The notes under the pieces: model-generated
Seen by the model: the letters and a program-made list of their open reading frames with translations, nothing else
What the model was told of the DNA's origin: nothing
The model's database searches: none
Made by a program: the position numbers and the translations under genes
Shown: one piece after another, positions 34,354 to 42,809 of the stretch
How the letters are laid out: every line of letters starts with the position of its first letter
Numbering within the stretch: position 1 is the first letter of the stretch
Origin: Streptomyces sp. R28
Lineage (GTDB): Bacteria; Actinomycetota; Actinomycetes; Streptomycetales; Streptomycetaceae
DNA length: 64,000 nucleotides
Assembly (NCBI RefSeq): GCF_041052385.1
Contig: NZ_CP163439.1
Span: 6,375,001 to 6,439,000, forward strand
Reading direction: 5' to 3'

Positions 34354-35376
34354 ATGCTGATCGCTCAGCGCCCCTCGTTGACCGAAGAGGTCGTCGACGA
34401 GTTCCGCTCCCGGTTCGTGATCGAGCCGCTGGAGCCGGGCTTCGGCTACACCCTCGGCAACTCCCTGCGCCGGACCCTCCTGTCCTCGATCCCGGGTGCG
34501 GCGGTCACGTCCATCCGTATCGACGGCGTGCTGCACGAGTTCACCACCGTGCCGGGCGTCAAGGAGGACGTCACCGACCTGATCCTCAACATCAAGCAGC
34601 TGGTCGTCTCCTCGGAGCACGACGAGCCGGTCGTGATGTACCTGCGCAAGCAGGGCCCGGGTCTGGTCACCGCCGCCGACATCGCGCCCCCGGCCGGTGT
34701 CGAGGTGCACAACCCCGACCTGGTCCTCGCCACGCTCAACGGCAAGGGCAAGCTGGAGATGGAACTGACGGTCGAGCGTGGCCGTGGTTACGTCTCCGCC
34801 GTGCAGAACAAGCAGGTGGGCCAGGAGATCGGCCGTATCCCGGTCGACTCCATCTACAGCCCCGTGCTGAAGGTCACGTACAAGGTCGAGGCCACGCGTG
34901 TCGAGCAGCGCACCGACTTCGACAAGCTGATCGTCGACGTCGAGACCAAGCAGGCGATGCGTCCGCGTGACGCCATGGCCTCCGCCGGTAAGACGCTGGT
35001 CGAGCTGTTCGGTCTCGCCCGCGAGCTGAACATCGACGCCGAGGGCATCGACATGGGCCCGTCCCCCACGGACGCCGCCCTCGCCGCTGACCTGGCGCTG
35101 CCGATCGAGGAGCTGGAGCTCACCGTTCGGTCGTACAACTGCCTCAAGCGTGAGGGCATCCACTCCGTGGGTGAGCTCGTGGCTCGTTCTGAGGCCGACC
35201 TGCTCGACATCCGCAACTTCGGTGCGAAGTCGATCGACGAGGTCAAGGCGAAGCTGGCCGGCATGGGCCTAGCCCTGAAGGACAGCCCGCCCGGATTCGA
35301 CCCGACTCCCGCCGCCGACGCCTTCGGCGCCGACGACGACGCGGACGCCGGGTTCGTGGAGACCGAGCAGTACTGA
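34354..35376 (+). CDS. rpoA: RNA polymerase alpha subunit
   Basis: A 340-aa alpha subunit. The N-terminal dimerisation domain starts MLIAQRPSLTEEVVDEFRSR. The C-terminal domain (about 245-315) has the promoter UP-element-binding helices SYNCLKREGIHSVGELVARS and NFGAKSIDEV. An acidic Asp/Ala tail follows. It lies in the alpha operon with rpsM, rpsK and rplQ, which balances polymerase and ribosome synthesis. Confidence 0.98.
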   Translation: MLIAQRPSLTEEVVDEFRSRFVIEPLEPGFGYTLGNSLRRTLLSSIPGAAVTSIRIDGVLHEFTTVPGVKEDVTDLILNIKQLVVSSEHDEPVVMYLRKQGPGLVTAADIAPPAGVEVHNPDLVLATLNGKGKLEMELTVERGRGYVSAVQNKQVGQEIGRIPVDSIYSPVLKVTYKVEATRVEQRTDFDKLIVDVETKQAMRPRDAMASAGKTLVELFGLARELNIDAEGIDMGPSPTDAALAADLALPIEELELTVRSYNCLKREGIHSVGELVARSEADLLDIRNFGAKSIDEVKAKLAGMGLALKDSPPGFDPTPAADAFGADDDADAGFVETEQY

Positions 35377-35387
35377 TCTCCACCACC

Positions 35388-35415
35388 TCCGGGGTTCGCT
35401 TCGGCGGACCCCGGA
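35388..35415 (+). promoter_or_regulatory. UUCG stem-loop between rpoA and rplQ
   Basis: TCCGGGGT-T-CGC closes on the tetraloop TTCG and pairs with GCG-G-ACCCCGGA, a stem of 12 pairs including one G-T. Two further imperfect hairpins follow before rplQ. It may set the relative level of the two genes. Confidence 0.6.
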
Positions 35416-35492
35416 TCTCCGACAGGCAGCCGCCTGCTCGGATACTGACCCCGGTACCTGGTACGGCCGGGGCAGACACCTAGGAGAACACC

Positions 35493-35993
35493 ATGCCGAA
35501 GCCCGCCAAGGGTGCCCGTCTGGGCGGCAGTGCCGCGCACGAGAAGCTGCTTCTCGCGAACCTCGCGAAGGCGCTGTTCGAGCACGGCCGTATCACCACC
35601 ACCGAGGCGAAGGCCCGCCGTCTGCGGCCGTACGCCGAGCGTCTGGTCACCAAGGCGAAGAAGGGCGACCTTCACAACCGCCGTCAGGTGCTCCAGGTCA
35701 TCACGGACAAGAGCGTCGTCCACACGCTCTTCACCGAGATCGGCCCGCGGTACGAGAACCGTCCGGGTGGCTACACCCGTATCACCAAGATCGGTAACCG
35801 CCGTGGCGACAACGCGCCCATGGCTGTCATCGAGCTGGTCGAGGCGCTGACGGTTGCGCAGGAGGCCACGGGCGAGGCCGAGGCGGCCACCAAGCGCGCC
35901 GCCAAGGACGCCGAGGTTGCCGAGGTTGCTGAGGCCAAGGTCGACACGGCCAAGGCCGATGAGGCTCCGGCCGAGGAGTCCAAGGACGCCTAA
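35493..35993 (+). CDS. rplQ: 50S ribosomal protein L17
   Basis: A 166-aa L17: MPKPAKGARLGGSAAHEKLL and the conserved RPGGYTRITKIGNRRGDNAP. About 45 C-terminal residues are a low-complexity Ala/Glu/Lys/Asp tail, normal in actinobacteria. It is the last ribosomal gene of the alpha operon. Confidence 0.97.
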   Translation: MPKPAKGARLGGSAAHEKLLLANLAKALFEHGRITTTEAKARRLRPYAERLVTKAKKGDLHNRRQVLQVITDKSVVHTLFTEIGPRYENRPGGYTRITKIGNRRGDNAPMAVIELVEALTVAQEATGEAEAATKRAAKDAEVAEVAEAKVDTAKADEAPAEESKDA

Positions 35994-36020
35994 GCGTTCT
36001 GCCGGGGGCTGTGCGTTTGT

Positions 36021-36065
36021 GGCCGCGGGTTCGTGGTGGCTTGTCGCGCAGTTCCCCGCGCCCCT
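36021..36065. repeat. Dispersed intergenic repeat, copy 2
   Basis: Same 45-base element as at 32505-32549, here GGCCGCGGGTTCGTGGTGG then CGCGCAGTTCCCCGCGCCCC plus T. It is followed by two copies of GCGGGCCCGTTC (36074-36085 and 36098-36109), which can form a terminator-like stem. Confidence 0.7.
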
Positions 36066-36134
36066 TGAGGGCGATTGCGGGCCCGTTCCTTTCGAGGGGC
36101 GGGCCCGTTCTTGTGTTCCTGAGAGGATCTCTGC

Positions 36135-37001
36135 GTGAGTGATGAAGTGGCAGCAGGTTACGTCCGTGTCCGTCTTGATCTGTCCTACGACGGCGCCGCG
36201 TTTCACGGCTGGGCCAAGCAGGCCGGTGGGAAGCGGACCGTGCAGGGGGAGATCGAGGATGCGCTGCGGACCGTCACGCGGTCGGGGGGCACGACGTATG
36301 AGCTGACCGTGGCGGGGCGCACCGATGCCGGGGTGCATGCGCGGGGGCAGGTGGCGCATGTCGATCTGCCGGAGTCGGTGTGGCGCGAACACCACGAGAA
36401 GCTGCTCAAGCGGCTCGCCGGGCGGTTGTCCAAGGATGTGCGGGTGTGGGCGCTGCGGGAGGCGCCCAGTGGGTTCAACGCGCGGTTCTCCGCCGTCTGG
36501 CGACGGTACGCCTATCGCGTCACCGACAATCCCGGCGGTGTCGATCCGCTTCTGCGCAGTCACGTCCTCTGGCACGACTGGCCCCTCGACGTCGACGCCA
36601 TGAACGAGGCGGCGCAGCGGCTGCTCGGTGAGCATGACTTCGCTGCCTACTGCAAGAAGCGGGAGGGGGCCACCACCATCCGTACGTTGCAGGAGCTGAG
36701 CCTGGTGCGGGGGGAGGACGGGATCATCACCGCGACGGTTCGGGCCGATGCCTTCTGCCACAACATGGTGCGGTCGCTCATCGGGGCGTTGCTGTTCGTC
36801 GGGGACGGGCATCGGCCCACCGACTGGCCCGGCAAGGTGCTCGCCGCCGGCGTACGGGACTCGGCGGTGCATGTCGTACGGCCCCATGGGCTGACCCTCG
36901 AAGAGGTCGGGTATCCCGCCGACGAGTTGCTCGCCGCGCGGAACAAGGAAGCGCGGAACCGGAGGTCCCTGCCCGGGACATCCGGATGCGAAACCTGTTA
37001 G
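36135..37001 (+). CDS. truA: tRNA pseudouridine(38-40) synthase
   Basis: A 288-aa TruA. The catalytic aspartate is in GRTDAGVHARGQVAH, and the conserved FNARFSAVWRRYAYRV follows. It modifies U38-U40 of the tRNA anticodon stem. The start is GTG at 36135, after GAGAGGA. It follows rplQ as in most actinobacteria. Confidence 0.95.
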   Translation: MSDEVAAGYVRVRLDLSYDGAAFHGWAKQAGGKRTVQGEIEDALRTVTRSGGTTYELTVAGRTDAGVHARGQVAHVDLPESVWREHHEKLLKRLAGRLSKDVRVWALREAPSGFNARFSAVWRRYAYRVTDNPGGVDPLLRSHVLWHDWPLDVDAMNEAAQRLLGEHDFAAYCKKREGATTIRTLQELSLVRGEDGIITATVRADAFCHNMVRSLIGALLFVGDGHRPTDWPGKVLAAGVRDSAVHVVRPHGLTLEEVGYPADELLAARNKEARNRRSLPGTSGCETC

Positions 37002-37215
37002 TTACCTGACATTTGATGGCGGATAGTGCCCATGTCGGGACTTACTGGACGTAAGCCCGTTGTTCCCTCTTACGGCCTTCTTACCTCTCGTATAGCCTTT
37101 CGTCGCTCGGTCGTTGGTTCGGGCTGCTTGGCCGTTGTTCGAGAAATCGACATGGGGAAGGCCGAGTAGGGGTGGGGGTCAGCGGGCCGTATCCGGGCCC
37201 GGGGGTGGGTTTTGC

Positions 37216-38838
37216 ATGAGTTCAGTTGGTCCTGCGCGGACTGGGGGGCGCCGAACCGCGCGCCAGAGCAATGCCGGTGGGCGGCGGAAGGCGGGACGGG
37301 GTGAGGGTGCCCCGCTGGGGCTGCTGCCGCTGCCGCCGACGGACAAGGAGAAGTACTCCTACGCGCGCCGCAATCTGTGGATCCTGACGATCAGCTCGCT
37401 GATCAGCTTCTGCTGCCTGGTGATGAGTCAGTTCAAGCTGGCCCAGTCGGCGCCGGTGCTGTGGATCTACACGCCGCTGCTCGTCTTCACGGTCGTCTAC
37501 TACCTGGTGTCGCTGCGGGTGAACGGGTTCACCCGGGACTTCGACATCGCGCACCACAAGCGGCTCGTGCACAACTGGCGGCCCGAGGTGTACCCGACGG
37601 TGGATGTGTTCCTGCCGGTGTGCGGTGAGCCCATAGAGGTGCTGCACAACACCTGGCGGCATGTGCGGGAGATGGCCGACCGGTATCCGGGTGTGTGCGT
37701 GCCTTTCGTGCTCGACGACAGTGCCAGTCCCGAACTGGCCGCCATGGCACGGGACTTCGGGTTCCGCTACGGCACCCGGGAGAACCGCGGCTGGTTCAAG
37801 AAGGCCGGCAACCTGCACTTCGGGTTCGGGCAGTCCGACGGTCAGTACATCCTGATCCTGGACGCCGACTTCACGCCGCGCGCAGACCTGCTCCAGGAGC
37901 TGCTGCCGTACATGGAGGCGGACCCGCGCATCGGGATCGTCCAGTCGCCGCAGTACTTCCGGGTGCTGGACTCGCAGAACTGGATCGAGCGCGGCGCGGG
38001 TGCGGTGCAGGAGCTGTTCTACCGGTCCGTGCAGGTGTCGAGGCAGGGCAGCGACGGTGCGATCTGCGTGGGCAGTTGCGCGGTGTACCGGCGCGCGGCC
38101 CTGGAGACCAACGGCGGTACGACGCTGATCGAGCACTCCGAGGACGTGCACACCGGGTTCGATCTGCGTGGCCTCGGCTGGGATCTGCGGTACGTGCCGG
38201 TCGCGGTGTCGACGGGGGTGTGCCCGGACACCGCGGGCGCCTTCTTCAACCAGCAGTACCGCTGGTGCTCCGGCTCGATGAGCCTGCTCGGCAGCCGGAA
38301 GTTCTGGCAGGCGAAGATCAGGCTCTCCAGCCGCCTGTGCTACATGTCCGGGTTCTTCTACTACATCCACACGGCGTTGTTCACCTTCGCCGCCCCGGTC
38401 ATCCCGATCGTGCTGCTGCTGATGATGCCGGAGAAGCTCCAGGTCGAGCACCTGCTGCTGGTGCTGCCCAGCATCATCTACACCACGATCGTCTTCCCGA
38501 TGTGGCACAAGGCGCCCTACCGGCTTGAGGCCTGGGCGGCCCGCATGATGTACGGCTGGGCGCACGTCTTCGCCATCTGGGACATCCTCCGCAAGAACCG
38601 CATGGGCTGGCAGCCCACCGGCTCCTCCGGCGCCAAGACGAACAAGACCCGGCGCTTCTGGATCGGCATGTGGGTCTGGAGCGGCGGCACCGCGCTGATC
38701 TGGGTCGTGGGAGCGGTCTACCGCACCTTCACCATGGACGCCCCGGACTTCGCGCTGATCCTGTCCTCCGGAGTCTTCTACGCCCTCGTCGTGGGCCGTG
38801 TTCTGGTCCAGCCCCGCGAGAAGGCGGTGGCTGCCTGA
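37216..38838 (+). CDS. Cellulose-synthase-like processive GT2 glycosyltransferase
   Basis: A 540-aa membrane enzyme. Two N-terminal transmembrane helices lead to a cytoplasmic GT2 domain, then about five C-terminal helices. All processive-synthase signatures are there: D167-D168, D216-A217-D218, E309-D310 and Q346-QY-R349-W350 (QxxRW). There is no PilZ domain. It should polymerise a beta-linked homopolymer from UDP- or GDP-sugars and push it out of the cell. The ATG at 37216 excludes an unconserved 34-residue extension. Its stop overlaps the GH26-like lipoprotein gene by one base, so polymer synthesis and trimming are coupled. Confidence 0.88.
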   Translation: MSSVGPARTGGRRTARQSNAGGRRKAGRGEGAPLGLLPLPPTDKEKYSYARRNLWILTISSLISFCCLVMSQFKLAQSAPVLWIYTPLLVFTVVYYLVSLRVNGFTRDFDIAHHKRLVHNWRPEVYPTVDVFLPVCGEPIEVLHNTWRHVREMADRYPGVCVPFVLDDSASPELAAMARDFGFRYGTRENRGWFKKAGNLHFGFGQSDGQYILILDADFTPRADLLQELLPYMEADPRIGIVQSPQYFRVLDSQNWIERGAGAVQELFYRSVQVSRQGSDGAICVGSCAVYRRAALETNGGTTLIEHSEDVHTGFDLRGLGWDLRYVPVAVSTGVCPDTAGAFFNQQYRWCSGSMSLLGSRKFWQAKIRLSSRLCYMSGFFYYIHTALFTFAAPVIPIVLLLMMPEKLQVEHLLLVLPSIIYTTIVFPMWHKAPYRLEAWAARMMYGWAHVFAIWDILRKNRMGWQPTGSSGAKTNKTRRFWIGMWVWSGGTALIWVVGAVYRTFTMDAPDFALILSSGVFYALVVGRVLVQPREKAVAA

Positions 38839-39899
38839 TGCGGTCGTTCACCCGTACCCGTACCCGTACCCGTACCCGTACCCGTATCCGTCGTATCCGT
38901 ACGGCTTTGGCGGCCTGCCTGCTCGCCGGCGCGCTCGCCCTCACCGGTTGCTCGGTCCTCGGCGAGGAGCCGGACGGTTCCTCGCGGACCGGGCAGCAGG
39001 ACAAGGACGGCGCCGATGCCGGGGCCGGCCCCGAGGCCGACGTGCCCTACGACGTCGTACCGCTCCTGAAGCCGGGCAAGAAGTACTTCGGTGCCGCCGT
39101 CGCCGGCGCGCCGATCTCCATGAAGGGCGTCGACACGTACACGAAGATGGTCGGCAAGCAGCCGAACCTCATCGAGTACTACGCCGCCTGGGGCGACGGC
39201 TTCGACGCCACCGGTGTGCGCAACGCCTGGCGTGGGGGCGCCATGACGCTGATGTCGTGGGAGCCCTTCGACACGCCGATCGCGGACATCGCGGCGGGCA
39301 GGTCGGACGCGTACATCAAGGAGTACGCGACGGCCGTCCGCAAGCTGAACCTGCCCGTCGTGATCTCCTTCGCCGACGAGTTCAACGGCCACTGGGAGAA
39401 GTGGGGCACGAAGAACGTGACCCCCAAGGACTACGTGGCCGCCTGGCGGCACATCCACGAGACCTTCATCGACGTCGGCGCCTCGAACGTCATCTGGGCC
39501 TGGTCGCCCAACATCGTCAACCCGGTCAGGAGCGTGCAGCTCAAGCCGTACTACCCGGGCGACGCCTACGTCGACTGGGTCGGGCTGATCGGCTACTGGA
39601 CGATCGGGGAGGACAGCGCCTTCGACAGCGTCTTCGGGGCGACCCGGGACCAGGTCCGCACCTTCACGAAGAAGCCGATGATCCTGCTGGAGACCGCCGC
39701 GATGGCGGGTGAGCGGCGGCGTGCCGACATCCGCAATCTGTTCGCGGGCGTCGCGGCGGACGACGACATGCTCGGCTTCGTCTGGTTCAACCACAAAAAG
39801 CGTGCCGACTGGCGACTGGAGGCGAGCCCGCTGGCGCTGAAGGAGTTCAAGCGCCTGGCCGCCGACGACAGCTTCGGCTTCGACGTACGGAATCCGTGA
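38838..39899 (+). CDS. GH26-like glycoside hydrolase lipoprotein
   Basis: A 353-aa exported protein. The lipobox LALTGC marks a lipoprotein anchored after Cys. The catalytic domain resembles GH26 (mannanase/beta-glucanase): the likely acid/base is E181 in SFADEFNGHWEKWG and the nucleophile is E285 in MILLETAAM. It would cut or edit the polymer made by the coupled GT2. The N-terminal region has an unusual (Thr-Arg) repeat from the hexanucleotide tract at 38851-38886. The start overlaps the GT2 stop, and its own stop overlaps the next gene. Substrate is not known. Confidence 0.82.
   Translation: MRSFTRTRTRTRTRTRIRRIRTALAACLLAGALALTGCSVLGEEPDGSSRTGQQDKDGADAGAGPEADVPYDVVPLLKPGKKYFGAAVAGAPISMKGVDTYTKMVGKQPNLIEYYAAWGDGFDATGVRNAWRGGAMTLMSWEPFDTPIADIAAGRSDAYIKEYATAVRKLNLPVVISFADEFNGHWEKWGTKNVTPKDYVAAWRHIHETFIDVGASNVIWAWSPNIVNPVRSVQLKPYYPGDAYVDWVGLIGYWTIGEDSAFDSVFGATRDQVRTFTKKPMILLETAAMAGERRRADIRNLFAGVAADDDMLGFVWFNHKKRADWRLEASPLALKEFKRLAADDSFGFDVRNP
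38851..38886 (+). repeat. Six tandem copies of CCCGTA
   Basis: The 36-base tract consists of six perfect CCCGTA units inside the signal-peptide region of the GH26-like gene. It encodes alternating Thr-Arg. Copy-number changes would keep the reading frame but alter the positive charge before the hydrophobic core. Confidence 0.95.
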
Positions 39900-41704
39900 T
39901 GAACTCCGGCCACGATCACTACACGCCTCAGCCCTACGATCCGTATGCCGAGGACGACTTCACCTGGTCCAACTCCAACGGCCAGGTACCACAGGGGCAG
40001 CAGGGGCAGCAGGCGTACGGGTACCACGACCAGCGTCCTCTCTACCAGCAGCAGCACGAGCAGTACGCCGACGCCGTTCCGCAACAGCCGCGCGGGCAGC
40101 ACGAGGACCAGCCGACGTACGCGCTGCGCACGGTCCAGTACCAGCAGGCGCCGGACGACGAGCCCGAGTACCACATCCCCGAGACGCCCGAAGCCGGCTG
40201 GGAGATGGCGGCGAGCAGGCGGCGGGCCTGGGTGAGCCGGGCCGTGCTGCTGTGCATCCTGGCCATCCAGGCGGCGCTGTCGCTGCGTCTGTCGAACACC
40301 GCGTTCCAGGACGAGGCGCTGTACCTGGCGGCCGGCCATGCCCAGCTGGACCACATGCTCAACGGCACCGAGCTGCCTCGCGACTACGCCGCGTACTTCT
40401 CCGGCTCACCGCAGCTCTACCCGGTGCTCGCCGCGATCGTGGACGCGAAGTTCGGGCTCGCCGGGGCGCGCACCCTGAGCCTGTTCTTCATGCTCTGCAC
40501 CACGGGGCTGCTGTACTCGTTCAGCCGGCGCCTGTTCAACGAGCGGGCCGCGCTGGCCGCCGCCGCGCTGTTCGCGGTGCTCCAGTCGACCGTCGTCATG
40601 GGCTACTTCGCCACCTATGACGCGGCCGCCGTGTTCCTGCTGGCCCTGGCCACCTGGATCGTCGTACGCACCGACCGGGCGCCCGTGATCGCCGTGCTGC
40701 TGGCCGCGCCCGTCGGCGTGCTGGCGGTCGGGGTGAAGTACGCGTCCGCGCTGTACCTGCCGACCATCGTCGTGCTCGCCCTGCTCACCGGGTGGCCGCA
40801 CAAGGGCGGCAAGGCCTTCGTGCGGATGGTGTTGCTCGCCCTCGGCATCGGCGGTCTGCTGGCGGCGGGGGTCTACACCACCGATCTCATGTCCGGTGTG
40901 CGGCAGACCACCACCGACCGCCCCCATGGCACCGACTCCGTCGAGTTCCTGTTGGAGCAGACCGGCAAGTGGGGCGGGCTGATGTTCCTCGCCGCCGTCG
41001 GCGGTGCCCTCTCGTACGTGCGGCGCAGCCGTATGAACGAGTCGCCGCTGGCCCTGCGGCTCGGCAGCCCCGGCTGGCGGTGGCGGGCCCTGCTCGGGCT
41101 GGTGCTGTGCGGCACGGCCGTGCTGGCACCGGCGTACCAGATCCATCTGGGGACCGTGGTCTCGCTGTTCAAGCACGTCGGCTTCGGTCTGCTCTTCGCC
41201 GCGCCGATGGCCGGTGTGGGAGTGACCCGCCTGGTGGGTGCGCACTTCCGCTATCCCCAGCTCGGCATCATGCTCTGGACCGCCGTGCTGTGCCTGGGCA
41301 TTCAGCAGGCGGACTGGCGCTTCGACATCTGGCCGAACTCCACGAAGATGATCAACGCCATCGAGTCCCATGTGGACTCCGAGGGCGAGTACCTCGCCTC
41401 GACGCCCGAGGTGCCCGTCTACTACCTGTACGACAGGTCCAGCCACCGTCAGTGGCACAGCCTCTTCGGCATGGAGTACAAGGACGCGAAGGGCAGGTAC
41501 TACGGCGGCGACGAGGCCTACAAGGCGGCGGTGAAGGCCGGCAAGTTCGACCTGATCGTCCTCGACGGGCTCACCAACCCGAGGGTGGACGACATCGTCG
41601 CCGCCGCGACCAAGGGCAACTCGCACTACCGGCTGCTGGCCGAGATCCCGTTCCGCAACGCGAACGGCACGAGCGAGTACCGCATCTGGGTCAAGACTTC
41701 CTGA
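39899..41704 (+). CDS. GT39/ArnT-type polytopic glycosyltransferase
   Basis: A 601-aa integral membrane protein. The N-terminal 105 residues are cytoplasmic and rich in Gln/Tyr/Pro/His. The GT-C core starts at about residue 108, with the first extracellular loop carrying FQDEALYLAAGH, the Asp-Glu motif of GT39/GT83 enzymes. About ten helices and an extracytoplasmic C-terminal domain follow. Such enzymes move a sugar from a polyprenyl phosphate to a protein or glycan outside. The polyprenyl-phosphate sugar synthase at 41993 would provide the donor. The ATG overlaps the previous stop. Confidence 0.82.
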   Translation: MNSGHDHYTPQPYDPYAEDDFTWSNSNGQVPQGQQGQQAYGYHDQRPLYQQQHEQYADAVPQQPRGQHEDQPTYALRTVQYQQAPDDEPEYHIPETPEAGWEMAASRRRAWVSRAVLLCILAIQAALSLRLSNTAFQDEALYLAAGHAQLDHMLNGTELPRDYAAYFSGSPQLYPVLAAIVDAKFGLAGARTLSLFFMLCTTGLLYSFSRRLFNERAALAAAALFAVLQSTVVMGYFATYDAAAVFLLALATWIVVRTDRAPVIAVLLAAPVGVLAVGVKYASALYLPTIVVLALLTGWPHKGGKAFVRMVLLALGIGGLLAAGVYTTDLMSGVRQTTTDRPHGTDSVEFLLEQTGKWGGLMFLAAVGGALSYVRRSRMNESPLALRLGSPGWRWRALLGLVLCGTAVLAPAYQIHLGTVVSLFKHVGFGLLFAAPMAGVGVTRLVGAHFRYPQLGIMLWTAVLCLGIQQADWRFDIWPNSTKMINAIESHVDSEGEYLASTPEVPVYYLYDRSSHRQWHSLFGMEYKDAKGRYYGGDEAYKAAVKAGKFDLIVLDGLTNPRVDDIVAAATKGNSHYRLLAEIPFRNANGTSEYRIWVKTS

Positions 41705-41708
41705 GCGC

Positions 41709-41963
41709 ATGCGAGCCGAAGCCAGGAAAGGCCGAGGCCGTACCCGTGCGGCTCACCGTGCGATGGGCAACGCCCGCAAGGCGTTCCCGTTCCTCGGCCA
41801 TGCGCTGTCGGCCGAGGAGGCGCTGCAACGCGCCGAGCTCGTGCTGCATCTGACCCAGTGGCCGCAGTTCCGGGAGATCGACCCGGCGCGGGCCCGGTCG
41901 CTGGTCCGGTCGCTGGTCCGGGGGCTGGGAGGGTCCGCGCCCATAGGGGAGGGGCCTCGGTAG
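41709..41963 (+). CDS. Small protein of unknown function
   Basis: An 84-codon frame between two glycosyltransferase genes, with third-position GC typical of real genes here. It is basic at the N-terminus, then predicted helical (AEEALQRAELVLHLTQWPQF). A 12-base tandem repeat (CGGTCGCTGGTC twice) encodes SLVRSLVR near the end. An internal ATG at 41763 is an alternative start with the same end. No ribosome binding site is obvious; it starts five bases after the upstream stop, so it may be translated by re-initiation. Confidence 0.5.
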   Translation: MRAEARKGRGRTRAAHRAMGNARKAFPFLGHALSAEEALQRAELVLHLTQWPQFREIDPARARSLVRSLVRGLGGSAPIGEGPR

Positions 41964-41992
41964 GGGCTCCTAGGGGAGGGAAAGAGAAAGCC

Positions 41993-42757
41993 ATGACGGG
42001 ACGTGACAACCACGACAGACACCCGGGCGTACCGGTCACCGTGGTCATGCCGACGTACAACGAGGCCGCCAATCTGCCGCGGATGGCCGAGCTGGTGCTC
42101 GGGCTGCCGGTCGACGGGCTGCACCTGAAGGTCGTCGACGACTCCAGCCCGGACGGCACCGGGCGGATCGCCGAGGAGCTGGCCGAGAAGTACAACGAGG
42201 ACGGCCGGCGCCGGATGAGCGTGCTGCACCGCACCGAGAAGGACGGTCTGGGGCGGGCGTACGTCGCGGGCATGAGCGCCGCGCTGGAGGAGGGCGCGGC
42301 GTACGTCGTCCAGATGGACGCCGACGGCAGCCACCCGGCGGAGGCGGTGCCGCGGATGCTGGAGACGGCCGTGGCCTCGGGGGTGGGGCTGGTCGTCGGC
42401 AGCCGGTATGTCGAGGGCGGCTCGCTCGACGAGGACTGGGGCATGCACCGCGTCCTGCTGTCCCGGTTCGCCAACCGCTACGCCCGTGCCGTGCTCGGCA
42501 CGAAGATCCGGGACATCACGGCCGGCTTCAACCTCTGGTCGGCAACGACCCTGCGGGACATCGACCTGGCCACCCTGGACAGCGCGGGCTACAGCTTCCA
42601 GGTCGAGCTGAAGTACAAGGCCGTACGGGCCGGACACAGCGCCGTGGAGATCCCGATCCGCTTCGAGGAGCGCACGGAGGGTGTGTCGAAGATGACACTG
42701 AAGGCGCAGCTGGAGTCGGCGGTCGTACCGATCCGGCTGCGCCTGAAGCACAGGTGA
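41993..42757 (+). CDS. Polyprenyl-phosphate sugar synthase (DPM1-like GT2)
   Basis: A 254-aa GT2 enzyme: TVVMPTYNEAANLPRMAELV, the acidic pair KVVDDSSPDGTG, the DxD motif QMDADGSHP, and the segment SRFANRYARAVLGTKIRDIT typical of dolichyl/polyprenyl-phosphate mannose synthases. It has no transmembrane extension, so it is the short soluble or peripheral type. It would charge polyprenyl phosphate with mannose (or a similar sugar) for the GT39-like enzyme. GGGGAGGG lies upstream. Confidence 0.87.
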   Translation: MTGRDNHDRHPGVPVTVVMPTYNEAANLPRMAELVLGLPVDGLHLKVVDDSSPDGTGRIAEELAEKYNEDGRRRMSVLHRTEKDGLGRAYVAGMSAALEEGAAYVVQMDADGSHPAEAVPRMLETAVASGVGLVVGSRYVEGGSLDEDWGMHRVLLSRFANRYARAVLGTKIRDITAGFNLWSATTLRDIDLATLDSAGYSFQVELKYKAVRAGHSAVEIPIRFEERTEGVSKMTLKAQLESAVVPIRLRLKHR

Positions 42758-42809
42758 GGCCGTGGCGGCGGCCGGCTGTTCGTCGGCCGCCGTGGTCCGT
42801 TGGGCCTCG

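Noticed and set aside
34854..36887. 677-codon minus-strand frame
   Set aside because: It covers rpoA, rplQ and truA in antisense and runs through intergenic hairpins. No protein-like features.
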